Assembly: GCF_964199755.1 (NCBI RefSeq)
Contig: NC_133896.1
Span: 87,156,215-87,220,214 of the forward strand
DNA length: 64,000 bases
Direction: 5' to 3'
Origin: Larus michahellis
Lineage: Eukaryota > Chordata > Aves > Charadriiformes > Laridae
Shown in pieces: positions 51,070 through 64,000 of this stretch (the stretch's first letter is position 1; each line of letters starts with the position of its first letter). Position numbers and translations under genes: made by a program. The notes under the pieces were generated by a model. The model made no database searches. It was not told the DNA's origin and saw nothing but the letters and a program-made list of their open reading frames with translations.

Positions 51070-54000
51070 TAAGCTTTTGGATGGGCACAAAGGAACTTTA
51101 AGGGACCTAGGGAACTTAGGGGAAACCTTTGTTTCCTGTCATCTGTAGGCATTTCCAATATGAGGTTGCACTTGAGCAAGGTGGTGTTGGGGTCACAGCT
51201 TTGAACTTAGAGGATCGTAGAGCCATGGTAACAATCAGGTACTCAACTCCCCTTGAAAAATGAGGGGGAGTTAGGAAGCCCACAAAATGTATGAGAGATG
51301 GGGTACCACAGTTTCTTTCGGAATCTGCTCTGAGAACTTCAGCAAATATCTGCATATCTCGGTGATGCTAGATATGCTCTCTCTGCCTAAGGAGAGAGGT
51401 TAATCACATGCCTTTCCTTCACATTTAATCCAGACTTGCTCGCTGACCTGTTTGTTGGTGTTTTCTCGTGCTCGCTGTTCGCAATAGCTGGGATAATAAA
51501 ACTTGAGAAACATATCTTTCAGAGGAAATGGGCATGCCTGTAAGAAGATATGTGCGGCTGTGTGCATGAGAAAGTATATGTATAGTAGGTACGAGTCTTT
51601 ATTCTTGACTTTTCTGAGGGTGACAGTCTTTACCCAATGCCCCCTCCCCACCCCCCACCCCCCCCCCAGTAGTTTTGTGTTTTCTTTTCCTTTTGGAAGT
51701 TTTGCTTTACTTCATTAAGCAGCTCTCAACTAGAGGTCAGTCTTAACAAACCGAGAGCTTCAGTCCCATTTTACTGGAAAGAATTCTCTTCCTTGGGTAT
51801 ATTAATGCTGAACAGGGGAAAGTGGGCACTGACAGTCACAGCAAGGACATTGTAACATGCAACCCCACGTAGTGGGGACTGAGTATTTCCTTACAGTACC
51901 AGTTTTCCTCTCTGTAGGGAGATAAATCACTGAAGCTATATTTATTTCTTTCAGGATTATGTCAACTTGCAGTGTCTTATTTCCCAAAACACAGTGTTAG
52001 CCTCTCCTTGTGTATTTCCACAAAATCTTGGTGCTCTTATTTTTAGAGTCTTGGAAAGTGTTGCACTAAGTTTAGATTGTGCTTAACCAAGCTGATACTT
52101 TCAGTCGTACATATGCGGCCCTACATAACTTTTCTTTAAGGACAACTTAGAAGGAATCATCATCACATATATTAATAGAGCCATACTGCCTTATCCTTAC
52201 CCATTATGGATATTAATCTAACAAGCTGTATAGGGAGCTACAGTTTGAAAGGCAGGCAAAATCAGTTTAGGGCAGGGTGTAACCTATGGCCATAGCATGC
52301 TTATTTGGTGGTCTATACCAGAAAGGAGATTTAATGAAATCAGACCTCGGGTCTGGTTTCCCTGTTTTGGCAAGGAATAACTGTAATCTGGAACTGATGT
52401 TCACTTCAGTGAACGCTTCAGTGTTTGGATCTCCTGTGTTACCTCCTTTGCAGTAAGTAGCTATAACTGCTGTGAGAAGAGCAACAAGCTTGCTTTGCCT
52501 TCCTTTAATTTCTAGGCCGTTTTACCAATAGAATGTTAGAATGGCATCATGGATGATGATGTGATTATACTCTGCTTAGGAAAGCCTGTTGTAGGAGGAG
52601 GAGAAGAAACAGGAATGAGAGCAGGAAACCAGATATGACCATAGATTAATTCTGGGGGTAAGGAAAGGAAGGGCTACTGACGCTGTAGTTCTCCCTCCTC
52701 TGTCAGGATTGTTTGTTCTGTTACACAGCAAAGATATCCACCATTTGCAACCTGCTTCTGCAACCAGATAGGGAGATGCCTCTACCGTAACTGTTTGGGC
52801 AACTTGCTTTTATCCTATCATTTACTCTTACTGTGTGATCCACTTAGCTGGGCTTTTAACAACTGTGTAGTTCTTAACAGCTGAGGAGCTGGCACCAGGA
52901 TTCCCCGCAGCCACTAACAGTGATACTGCCAGTCGCCGGGGCTGTACAGCTCCGATGCGTCCACTAGAGGACGGTTGTACACACCGGTTAATCGGTGCCT
53001 CGTTGCAGCATTCCTGTCTGAAGCTGTTAAATTCTTACCTAATTTGAGATTCTTCTTTATTAAATGCTGTCTAATTCGGAGCTGGCTGCCTGCCGTATTA
53101 AAGTAAGGAGTACTTGGGCTAGATTTTTTTGAGTGTTGGTTTCTCAGCTTTAAGTCATGCATCAATTGATGCCTTTTTGAGGTTCATCTTCTGTTCGGAA
53201 AGCTTTTTTACCTAAGGAAGGGGTTTGATTTGCTTGTCTGCTCTCTTTCTGCTGACACACCCTGTTCAAACATTCCCTACAGCTTTTCAGAAAACATTCA
53301 TGCTTTCACATCTGTGACCACCTAGGCTGTTTATCGTACAGCCACAGGGAGTCTACACAAGCTGTTGTTAAAAAGCAGGGCTCGGGGTCTGCTATATGAC
53401 CCATACCTCGAGGGAAGCCTGTGTGCTGCAGTGACCTCAGCACAATCCCCCCGGCCTGAAGGGAGAAGTTGCTGCAACAAGTCAAGGTTTAACTCAGTCA
53501 AGTGATCTTTGTGACAGGTAATAAGGGTAAAAGTTCCAAATGGTCACACTTGGTGAAATTGCATTCCTGGGCTAATTTGTTACGCTGAACCCAAGGTAAG
53601 TCACCTCAAAAGAAGAGCAAGGAGGCAGCCAACAGGTGACCTAAACATACCTTCAGGGCAATAACATGAAGGAACTGGAGGGAGAGAGTTGTTCACCTGG
53701 GGATTAACTAGCAAGTAAGAACGTTCTGCTCTTTCGTCTGTTACCTGAGCAGTTAGGCAACAGATGATTTTTCTGAAGGAGGTGAGTGCATTCCTAGTGC
53801 TGAAGTATATTTAAATTTATATCACACCAAACACTGCAAAATAACTTGGCGTTTACCAGGCTATGAACTCAGTGGCTCCTACCCTTCTATTAGGGAGTAC
53901 GCCTTCCCGTAGAGAATCAAGCTGTGAATATTTTAATAGGTCATCGTCATCAACAGTGGATACTGCAGGAAAATCTTGGCAGGAAAAAGAAACAAGGGTT

Positions 54001-57000
54001 TAATTGGAGAGGATTAAAGGTGTGTCAGTGTTGGTTTTATCTGACACCCCTTTAAACCAAAGTCTACGTCTGTTTGTAGGCAGTTTGCTTCTTGTATAGT
54101 TTCTCTAGTTTATCAGTGACTCAGAAATACATGATTCTCCTGTGGAGTATTAAGAGGGGCTTAACCTATGCATTGTAAAGACTTGTGCTAATGAGGTTTG
54201 AAGCAAAGAAAATCAGATTACGTATCTGTGCCACTACTTCGCCACTGACCCTGAGAACTTAATGGTGATTTATTATTTCTGGCATGCCTTCCAGGCCTGT
54301 TAGCAGAATGCTTCGAGCAGAACTGCCCTGAAGTTTTTTAGGAGTCCCTAGAGAACTGCAATGAGAGCCATTTCCCCACATCCGTATCATGGATCAGTCA
54401 CAGTGTGGAGAAACACTCTTATAGTGCTGCTATCTAACCTGTGCCTTTCTTTTACTGCAATTATTTCCTTAGTATGGCATTCTAATCTGTGTGCTTTACC
54501 TTTCACCACGACACGTGGGCCAACCTCACACACGTTCTGCAGCATTCAGGGCTTGACTTGGCAGGTTTCTGCTGAGCGTGCTAGTTCAGTGATTGCTTCG
54601 TAATCATGCGTGTGTGGGTAGCTGTGCTCTTTTCAGAAGAGCTATGCGTGTGCTTAAAGCATGTGTTTAAAGTACCTTGCGGCTTACAGCCAAAACAGCA
54701 AATGCTCGGGCAGAACTGAGTTCTAAACAAGCTGTTCTAAAAGACTTCTGCAGTACATGCCAGCCAGATATTTGACATGTTACTGGGACATGGTGCTGCT
54801 CAAAGAGAAGAGAAAAAGCCAGTGTTAGCACTGATGATGATTTGAGTCACTTGAGGTCACAAATTTGCTTGTAATGATTATGAAGGGATTAGTGCCCTAG
54901 ACTTTTATCTCCCCAAGAGATCCTTCATCCTGTTGTTGGTATGCTAAAGAGAAACGAGTTCTCACTCATGTTTCATATGTCTGCTTGGAGAGGGGAGGCA
55001 GATACCTTGTCATAGTTGTCATATCAGGCATCTTGCTAAGATGGTGTATAGGGCCAAACCAATGAGCTTACTTTGTGATAAACCAGTGTCTGTCTTGACT
55101 GTGGTTTTGTCCCAAAATTGCTTCTGTGCGTTTGCTGTCTGACATAAAGATGCAGTTCCTTTAATTGCAGATAAGGGTTTTGGAAGCACTAGAAGCTTTG
55201 TGAGAGAGTGCGTCTTAGGACTTGCCTGCTTGGGGATTTAGACTAAAGGTGTGAAGCACATACATAAACCAAAATGTTATTACATCTGCCATTAAATTTC
55301 TTTCTTCAGAAGGAAAATGGCTTTACTTTGTTATATAGCAAACTTTACTTCTGAATGGGAGCGTTCACTCTGAAATCTGTACGTTCACATTCATTAATGT
55401 CACACCTCGAGTTAGTGACCTCAGCTTTCCCAAGTGTTGCTGTGTAGACAAGCTCTCAGGACAAATGATGTTCCCAGTGAAATAAAACTTGGTACAGCTG
55501 ATACCAATGACTTGTAAGCTGGGGGTAAAATGGAAAGCATCATAAATTCATCTGTGCCTCGCAGGCAGGATCATATGCTTTTCAACTGGCATAGCCAAAA
55601 ATCTGTTTGTACATAGATATCATTCCTTCCCAGTGGTAGTCACTGAACAGATTCTGTTCTACATGCCAATGGTCTGTAAGAGAGCAGGTGTTTCTATATC
55701 TAACGTACTTCGGCTCTGAACCCAGGGCTGTTATTTTGACTTGGAATCAGGACACATTCATTCCAAAGTCGATGATCCTCGCTGCCATAAATACTCACTT
55801 TTTTTGTTGTTGTTCTTAGTGTTCTGCTTTATTTTAAAGAAAAAAATCACCACAATTTCTTCTGTATTTGATTTAAGTGACTTTCTGTACTCTACCTTTG
55901 TGGAGTCAGTTATTTTCTCTTTTTTAAAAAAGACCGATTACAAGAAATTGCATACAATATTTGGGACTGAATCTCATTCACACAGGTGGGTGTCTTGGTA
56001 TTGCCACTGACTACCTACACAAAAGGTACATTTAGGTATGTTTGGGGGCTTTATCTGGTAAACCTGAAGTGCAGAGTTCAAAGCAGACTTCTTAGTTGAG
56101 TTTGTGTATAGTTTGAAGAATCCCAGTTTTAATACACAGCGGGAAATAGGTAGCATGTATGTGCCTTATATCTAACTGAAAAATCTGAAAGCACTTTAGT
56201 TAATTAAATTCTCTCCAGCATCCCTGTGAGGTAGGGAAAATACATGATATCCAAGGGTTACATCACTTTTGAAAAAATGTAGTTGCCTAAAGTATTCGCA
56301 AGTTGGATTAATTTAAACGAGTACCCAGCCCTATTTGTGTTACATTTGAAGAACTCCCTGTTCTACTGAAATGCCAGGAATGGCAGCGGAAAGGCTAGTG
56401 GTGAACGAATGATGGGGTGAGGGAGACTATTCCCAAAATTAAGTTTCAGGATTTAAGAGGCTAGGACTTTCTGAAGTTTACGAAGGTTACGAAGCCTCTG
56501 TAACCTCTGAGGATCTTGGGGCTCCCTGTTCTTCTGGAACATTAGATGACAAGTAGTCACAGTTCTGCTTCACCTTGCCCCTAATTCACCTTAGCAGCAT
56601 ATGTCTCTAAGGATTCAGTTTCATCACATAGGGTGAGCAGAAATAGCAGCTTACTGTCATTGAAAGAAGGAAATACAGGTCCCTCAGCTCAGTCCCCGCT
56701 TTCTCCTGGCTGTGCAGTTTTGCCTCTTACCTTGTACTACTGTTAGGAGATGGATTCCTCTGCAAGCCAGTTTGATTCCCTAAAACAAGAGGTGAAAAAA
56801 AAAAAGATGTTGGAAGAAAAAAAAGGGTTTTTTTTATTTGTTACCACATTAGTAACTACTGTGATGCAGTAAGAGTGAAACCATAGACTGAGGTGTTTGG
56901 CGTTGGCTAGCAGCTTCCCTCTCTTTGATGTTTCGGAATGTCTCAGACTACCTCTGGTCCTGTCCTGTAGACTGAATGGCCATTAGTTGGGCATTCAAGT

Positions 57001-57348
57001 TGGAGTGTGTTAGGTGTGCTTCTGGAGCACATCTTTCAGTTTAGTTTCATCTGAAACTGTCCGGTTTGTGTGCTTTAAGATTGCTCCACAATACAAACCA
57101 AGTGGGGTAAGGGAGGACAGTCAGGCAGTTTGTTCCCAAAGAAAACCCCTGAGCTGAGCTAAAGCATAAATAGAGACATGGCCTTAGTGAACTGAATCAG
57201 CTCTGCAGGGGAAGGAAGGGTATGGCTCCAAAGCTAGAAGAGTGGGAATGACCTGCTGTCCTTTGGCAGGCTGTATGTCTGCTCAGCTGTGAGCACACAC
57301 AACCTAAATGCTGAGATACTGCCCAAATCCTAGTGCTCACCTTCCTAA

Positions 57349-57388
57349 CAGCTTGATGTCAGCTTGATGTCAGCTGAAAAAAGCTGAC
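57349..57388. repeat. Tandem 11-mer followed by a small hairpin
   Basis: AGCTTGATGTC occurs twice in a row, then a perfect 7-bp stem GTCAGCT...AGCTGAC (57369-57375 with 57382-57388) encloses a GAAAAA loop. Confidence 0.75.
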
Positions 57389-58646
57389 AGGCTTGCAGCA
57401 GAAGACTGCATGCCATGAAAAGTGTTAGGGCTTTTAGCTAAAAGTGTGAGTTTTTTTGCTAACTACAAGGTGAATGTGTCTGTTCAAGAAAATGGTGCAG
57501 GTGGTTGAAGATACCCAATTTGGAAACAAGCCTTTGCATTTCATGCATGGATTGGTGCAGGTCTTTGGCAGGCACATGGTTAGCTGTGTTTGATCTGATC
57601 ATACGTACATACCAAACTCAGTCCTAAGAGCATACTTGCCACACCATGCTTTTTGAAAAACTCGGGGTGTGACTTTGAACTAAAGTGCTGTCAGTGAAGA
57701 ATAAGCTCCCAAATGTAAATCAATGGCCAAGATTTTAAGCAAGTCCTCTTGTAAGCACCAAAGCTGGTGAAGCATGGTTTCCTACATTTTGTATCTCGTG
57801 ACTGATAGCTATGGCTTTGTAATGGGTGTCTGAAATCTTTCAGACAGATGGACAACAGCTTTTGCATGCGCAGATTCTCTGATGGGTATCTTCCATGAGG
57901 ATAAAGCAGAGTCTCCGTCTTCTGCCTATTTTAATAAAAGTTATAGGACCTAAACTGTTTTAAAGGTACCTCCTCCTCTGTCCTTTGTGGCTTAAATGGG
58001 CCAACACTCTATCTAGGCAGAGGTTGATTACATCAGCCTAATTTCCAAAGAAAGCCAGATAAGAACAGGGAGCCAGGGTTAAGCTCCCAAAACTCTATTC
58101 AAAGGTGGTCCAGAAGCAAAGAAAAAGACATAGCAAATCATTGCGACACCTGGCTTTCTGGTACCTGCCTCCTAAGTGGGGTCCCAAACCCTTTCACGGC
58201 TCCATTTGCAGTTTGTGGGAGGAGACAGGCATTGCAGAACTGGATTAGGATTCTGCACAACAGATAAGGAGTTGTGTCTTGGGAAGCGCTTAGGGAGCAT
58301 AGGCCTTGGTTGAGCAAAGGGTTTTCCAGATCACAGACCTATACTTTGTTACCTAAATTCTTTTTATGGATCAAGTTCAAAATTAATAGGTGAAGTTTAT
58401 AGTTAGGCTCCCAGGCTGCAATTTCTAAACCTGTCCAAGGAATTTGAAAATTTAACTGAGATCTGGGAAACCAACTTGATTCGGGAGAAAACACATGTTA
58501 ATCAAGGTTTGCAATAGTCTATTTTCCATTGGATTTTCATTTGCATAGCCAGATGTCCCACATCAGTTTAATCTTCTTGCAGGTGTGTTTCCAGTATTGC
58601 ATTTTTGAGCTAAAGGATTTTTGTGTTTCTTGTAGGTAGCTTAAAG

Positions 58647-58759
58647 ATGGGTGCTCCCAAAGAAGTTCGGCCTACAGGAGAGTTCACGTGTCAGCTATGT
58701 GGCTTAACAGCTCCATACACGTACTATGGGCAGAAGCCACCAAACACACGCTCTATTGT
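58647..58759 (+). CDS. CDPF1: CDPF1 first coding exon
   Basis: It encodes residues 1-37, with the first CxxC and the conserved YGQKPPNT block. The acceptor is tttcttgtag before 58636 and the donor gtaagt, phase 2. Confidence 0.92.
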
Positions 58760-61106
58760 GTAAGTACAGACTTTCATGTTACAGACTTCATTTATGCTGT
58801 GAGCACTAGAAGCCTTGTACTATGGAATGAAGTGCACTGCATAAACCCAATAATATGCCATATTGCCCCTGAATATGAGGCTTGCTACTTAAAGTGACGT
58901 TCTTTTTCCAGAGGGAAAAAATGTTAAAAATTGTCGGCATTGATAGCAAAGACAAAAGAATCAACTTTCCTGTCCTGTTTCAATACCGTGCAAAGATTTG
59001 TAGTTAACCTATTTCCTATCCCCACTGACCACCCTACTATTTACCTATACCGTTATTTTCTTACTAGAATACTGTTGACTGTCAGCCTAACATTTCTGGG
59101 AATAGCCCTTTCCTTACAGCTGTGTCAGCTGGGCAACATGTAAACACAGCATGAACTAAATATATATGGTAAAAACACTTTTTAAGAGCTGTTTGACATG
59201 ATGTGGAGTTTTGAACGGCAGTGCTTTTTTTGAGCGAATTAGACAATTCTTTGGCAGATTGTATGGCATTAAAGTGTGTGGAAATTTAGTACATATTTAC
59301 ATTTTAGGAGACCAAAGCTTTTTCCATCTCTGCTAAGCAGGGATAATTTGAATAGAAACTTTGCAGTTAAGACTTTGTCTGCAGACATTAAACTCCCCAT
59401 AAAACAAAGCACTTAGCTTTAAACGTATGAGTTTACTTAGCTCTGTTGAGGCCATTCTGGTCAACAAACCCATCAGACAACCACAGTCAGGAGCTCACTG
59501 GAACTGGAAGTTAAGCGTGTACTCAGCATTAAGACTCCCCATTAAGACTGCTCAGTTTCTTATAAAATGGAAATAGCTGTTGATCACCACCTGCTTGGGC
59601 TGTTTTCCTTGGGCAGCTGTATTTTTATCATTCCAAATCCCACTGTTTTTCCCCACTTCTACTCAGCAGAGCAATGGCCCAGCTTTGATCAGGTCCATTT
59701 GTAAAGAGTCTGAATCAAAGCTGAACTTTCTTAACTTTAGGTTATCCAAGCTCAGTGTTTACATCTCAGCTCTGTTTGGATTACTGCGATTCAAAAAGCG
59801 AAAGAATAATGCTGAAGCATAACTCTTCTGTACGTGCATATAAGAAGAGCTTTACACGCTGTCTTTATTAGCTGGCTCTCTGGTCTACTCACATGTCCTA
59901 AATGCAGTGCTGCAGGAAACATATGCCAGACGTGAAGGCTTGTACGATGGCCAGTTTTCTGCACTGATGATGACTACATTAGGACTGTGAATCTTGCCAG
60001 GGGAGCTTTGCAAAGGTAATGCAGTCTTCGTACACGAGGAGACTTGTTGACAAGGTGATCTGCCATGTTAAGAGGCCTGATCATTCCTAACAATGGAAGG
60101 CTTGAGGCTTTTTTTTTTTTGAGTAGAGAGAAAAAGGAATAAACTCACGGATGCACACATATGTGTTTGTGTATGTATGTATGTAGACAAGGAGAAGGCA
60201 GTATGAGTTAGCAGAATACCTTTTAAATATATATTGTACTCGATATTACTACAGAATCCAAGTTTGATTTAAGTCCAAGAATAAGCAAGCCTTGCAGGGT
60301 GCCCTGTGCAGACAGACACCCAACTGACTTCTGTAATATTTTGCCTGGAGCTCCCAGGAAGAATAAGGCCTTAGTCCTTTCCAAGCAGGTTGCCAAATTA
60401 TTAATAAATGCACTCCCTTAATACCCTGAAGCAAACAGTACTGTCTCAGACATAAAGTAAGCATATTTCAGGTCATTGTAATGCCTCTGTGCAAGTAGCT
60501 CCTGCTTGCAAGAGATGGGATCCTTAGCTTTACAGCAGTGACATAACTAAGAGCAGTATAATCTTTTTATTTTATACTCACACGTATGCAGCTTCAGAAG
60601 AGAACTTCTAATTTAAAGCTGTGCAATTGAAATGATAACTTGACAAGGTACTCAAGTTGGCCGTGGTAAGGAGTGCCTGTCATAAAAATGGAAGATAAAA
60701 AAAAAATACTTTAAGGTAGAGCACTGAGAAAAACCTACTAAGAGACCATTGAGAGGATCACCAGTTGCCCTAATTCTGGAAGATAGATAGTGCAGTATAG
60801 GACTGAAGGCAGCCACAATGTTGGTTTTGAAGAGGAAGGGAGCTGCATAGCTGCTACATTGCCTCCTGTACAACACCAGACCAAGCAAATCAAGTAGAAA
60901 GAGATGATACCTTTTCAGCCTCCACAGGTTCCCCATTTCAACTCTCCCCTGCTGTGAAATCTACCCTCAATAGCCTGAAATTATTCTCTTGCAGGCTTTT
61001 AGAAGAAAGCTATGTTATGAAGGATCCTTTCACCCCTTACAAGGACAAGTTCCTCATCCTTGGGTCTCATTGCAGTTTGTGTAGCAGATCAGTGTGCGTT
61101 GGTACA
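58647..61106 (+). CDS. CDPF1: CDPF1, cysteine-rich DPF-motif protein (3'-partial)
   Basis: Coding exons are 58647-58759 and 60995-61106, with GT/AG junctions in phase. They encode the first 75 residues: MGAPKEVRPTGEFTCQLCG, then YGQKPPNTRSIVLLEESYV, MKDPFTPYKDKFLILGS and CSLCSRSVCVGT. Visible features are CxxC pairs C15/C18 and C64/C67, C72, and the naming DPF at 48-50. The cysteine pairs suggest zinc binding; the molecular role is unknown in any species as far as I know. The ATG follows an acceptor by 11 bases, so the upstream exon is non-coding or adds a short extension. Human CDPF1 is about 120 residues, so the last exon (starting near ECSLFY in the family) is missing. I searched to 64000 and did not find it. 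Confidence 0.92.
60995..61106 (+). CDS. CDPF1: CDPF1 second coding exon (DPF motif)
   Basis: It encodes LLEESYVMKDPF through CSLCSRSVCVGT. The acceptor is tctcttgcag and the donor gtaagt, phase 0. Confidence 0.93.
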
Positions 61107-64000
61107 GTAAGTAACAAGTGAAACAAGCTTCTCCAATCATTTTGTTTCAGTCCTGGTGACCTGTTAGAGAAAAAACAAACAGCAAAAACCTAAACAGCCG
61201 ATTTTTAAGACAAGCTAATTGTACGATTCCCCCATGTAAAGTTCTTTGTATTCAATTAAAATGATCAGCAACTTTAAGCGTTCTATTTGGAGATGAGCAT
61301 GGTCTAGCCTCACAAACATAACAAGTGCTCTTTCCCACTTTCTCAGCACATGAAAATGCAAGGGATATCACATATTACTTCAAGACCTTTAACGTTGGGT
61401 AGATCATGATATACCAACAGTAGATTTTTTTTTTTTTTCTTGTAAAGGGGATCTAAAGATCCGTGGATTGTTAGGTTTGCATGCACAGCACAGGGCTGTG
61501 CATCCTATTTGCAAAAGCTAAGTGAGAGAGAAAGTGAGCAGGGAGGGGAGTTGTGCGATGCTGTGATAACTCTATGAAGAATGAATTTGAGTAGCAGCTG
61601 GTAGGCAACCTTAAGCTATGAAATCTGAGTGTGGTTCAGAAAGGTGCTGTAAAATTACAGTTGTCTTAATTCCTCCTCAGTGCAGAACTAGTCCCTTTGT
61701 TTGCTGTGAGTTCAAAGCAAAAATGAAGACAAGTTATTACACAATTATCAGTGTCTGGAGGCTGTACTATGCTTCTTTGAGGCAGTACAATGAACCAAGA
61801 AAACTTAGGTTCCGCTCCTTTCCCTTGGCAAGCCAATTCTGTGGTTGAAAGAGATTTGGGACTAATGCAGTAGTCAGGACTCAAGCATGACTCAACCCGT
61901 GGAGACGTCACCTGATTGTTTACACAGACAACAGTATGTATTTGTATCACCAGATACTGTTGCCCTTACAGCAGCCAGATCCCAGCCTTCTCTTTCAAAG
62001 TTGTTGTTTGCTATCCTAAAGTGATGTGCTTAAATCTAGAGTGCAGCTAATAGCATGTGTGAGAGCACACCTTGGTCTTAAGTGTCATCTTTATCCATTT
62101 TCAAATTCAACCTTTTCAGCCCATTCTCTAATTACAGTGGTTAGGGGCCAGTTCCAGTGACATGATCCTTAATGAAAGTAGCTAGTAGCAGGAGTTATAA
62201 AACAAACAGATGGACCTGTTAAAGACTCTGTGAAGATGTAGAATTTTTTTTTTCATGATGTTTGGTGGCCAGTTATATTGCTGGTGGGACAAAGTAACAC
62301 TTCTGGCCTGCTCAGAGCATGAGGTGATATAATCTGGGCAACTGAGACAGCTCATATGCCAATGCCAGACAGTTTCTGTGTGGGGACTTGAGGAAATTCT
62401 CCTGAGCAAAACAAAGGGTCAAATTACACTGAGAAAACTTACAGGCTTGGACAGACACATCCAAAAGGAAACTGGCACGCTTGGACAAGTTTAGCTGCTA
62501 TTCTGACTTGCAGGGAGTTAGCACCAAGGATGGATTTGGTCTACTGTCCTAAGAGGAGCATGCAATTACACCTTTCTCCTGATCAGGTTTGTTTCCTATT
62601 ACTGAAGTCTTTTCTGTCACTTAAATAAATGAAAATCACCAAAAGCTCAGACTAGAGATTGCAACTGAGATTTTTTTTTTTTTTTGTTTCTTTTCTGGAA
62701 CTACCTGAGGACTACATGGGAGTCAGATGAAATGCCAGTGCTCTCTGGTTATGTCTTTAGTAGTTCGGCTCAAGTTTCCAGAGCCAAGTAGCTCAAGGCA
62801 GTTGTGTGGAGGCAAAACTCACATGTGAGCAAGATCTTCCTAGTGACAATGTCCTCATCTTGGCTGGTAGTTGACTCGCTCCCACGCACAGCCAGAGGAA
62901 GAGGCAAGTGCAGCAAGTCAGATAGTTTGGGCTTATGAGCTTGATTCCTGCCCTGACACGTCAGGTTTATCCCTCCTTTTTAACAGCAGAGGATTAGCAA
63001 CTCAGATACATTTTGGGCAAACTTGAGCACAGTTAGCTATTTTCATTCCCAAATGAAGTGTCTTGAATTTATGAAGGATTCAATGGATGGTCCCAAGCTT
63101 GGCAGTTAAATCTGTCAGAAACAGAGTTTCAGCCTCTCAGTATCTTTCCACACAGTGTGTGTTTCTGAATGAAGATGGGGCTTGCTTTTTAAAAAAAAAA
63201 AAAGATTTAATAATTGTTTCAGTTAATATCTTCTTACATTGTTGTGCCCTAGATTAGCAGTGAGCTAATAGAAGCCTCTTCTAATCTTTTTGACATTCCT
63301 GCCTATTTTGCCTGTCGTGGAAATATGTCAATCATTTACTTGTTATCTGAGTCTTCAAGATTCCCCCAACGGTATCACTCAAAGCAAAACCTTGATTGTA
63401 AATAATTGAGAATAAATTTCTTACCAAACTGGCCAGGCCAGATAGTGAATCACACATATGACTATGGTTTCAAAATGTATTTAGCAATACAGCTTAGGTA
63501 ACATTGAAAGAGATCTGCAGAAATGATAATTAGTGCTTTAAACACCCACACCACAACATAGGTAAACACATACTATTCCTCTTTCATGTAGGGAAAATTA
63601 AAAGTCCAGAGAAGTAAAAACTTACCCAAGGCAGTAGAGAGAGCCAAAGTTAGGATAATATCTCTGTGGATTGGTTTTGGTTCCTGCTTGTACTTGACCC
63701 AAGCAGATCAACTCAGCCCTATGCTGAATGTTTCCATAATGTTATAACATAAGAATTGAAGCTGAAGAAAATTATGCTTTCTTGGTCCTCTTTGGCAAAG
63801 CAGTTGGACCAATTTGATGGAAACTTTCCTGCGACAGGTTGCTTTCATTTTTATGTGAAGTCAAAATAGCACTAGACTAACCTGTGGCAAAATTAAGACA
63901 CTTCTGACTTTAGATTTGGCAAAGGGCTTGGATTTAATTTGCCAGCTTTTAAGCTTTTCATGAGACAACCCATGCTAGCTGAAGTGTCTTTCCTTGGCTG
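61107..64000 (+). other. CDPF1 intron continuing past the right edge
   Basis: 2.9 kb with poly-T runs near 61427 and 62672, and no exon with the expected cysteine-rich C-terminal sequence. I see no other gene. Confidence 0.5.

Larger units (their letters stand above)
50251..58635 (+). other. Long presumed 5' intron of CDPF1
   Basis: 8.4 kb between the CpG island and the first coding exon. It contains a CR1 fragment (50945-51069), a C-rich run near 51648-51668, and a short duplication with hairpin (57349-57388). I see no protein-coding exon or RNA gene in it. Regulatory elements are likely but cannot be called from sequence alone. Confidence 0.5.

Overview
This window is bird nuclear DNA. The gene order TTC38 - PKDREJ - CDPF1 matches the block next to PPARA on human 22q13.31. 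The repeats are bird-type: CR1 LINE fragments and two copies of an ERV LTR whose opening (TGTCATGGTT, then CAGCTGGCAACTTAG) I know as common in non-galliform birds. The genes are spliced with normal GT/AG signals, two promoters lie in CpG-rich islands, and base composition is otherwise AT-rich. A neoavian species is my best inference; I cannot name it.

Layout, left to right. (1) 677-13370, + strand: nine exons of a PARP12-like mono-ADP-ribosyltransferase, with a CCCH zinc finger, two WWE domains and a PARP catalytic domain carrying an H-Y-I triad. Its 5' part lies left of the window. (2) 13371-21122: its 3' flank, with a solo ERV LTR at 14173-14730 and no other gene I can support. (3) 21123-39611, - strand: the complete TTC38 gene, 14 coding exons, 466 aa by my splice model. 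(4) About 39.26-40.3 kb: a GC-rich head-to-head promoter region shared by TTC38 (-) and PKDREJ (+), with start codons about 420 bp apart. (5) 40029-47933, + strand: an intact, single-exon PKDREJ of 2634 codons. (6) 48054-49690: intergenic DNA holding a degraded second copy of the same LTR family. (7) About 49.69-50.25 kb: a second CpG island with two tandem perfect NRF1-type sites, taken as the CDPF1 promoter. (8) 50.25-58.6 kb: a long presumed 5' intron. (9) 58647-61106, + strand: two coding exons of CDPF1 (75 residues, including the DPF motif); its last coding exon lies beyond the right edge.

These are independent housekeeping, sperm-type and ADP-ribosylation genes, not a pathway cluster. 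Exon phases were checked by hand and are consistent across every junction: 416 codons plus stop for the PARP12-like part, and 466 codons plus stop for TTC38. I found no new multi-gene system. The observations most worth a second look are the PARP12-like gene beside TTC38 (no such gene is there in human), the intact long bird PKDREJ with a GPS lacking its cleavage residues, the duplicated 40-bp NRF1 module, and a possible in-frame upstream start for CDPF1.
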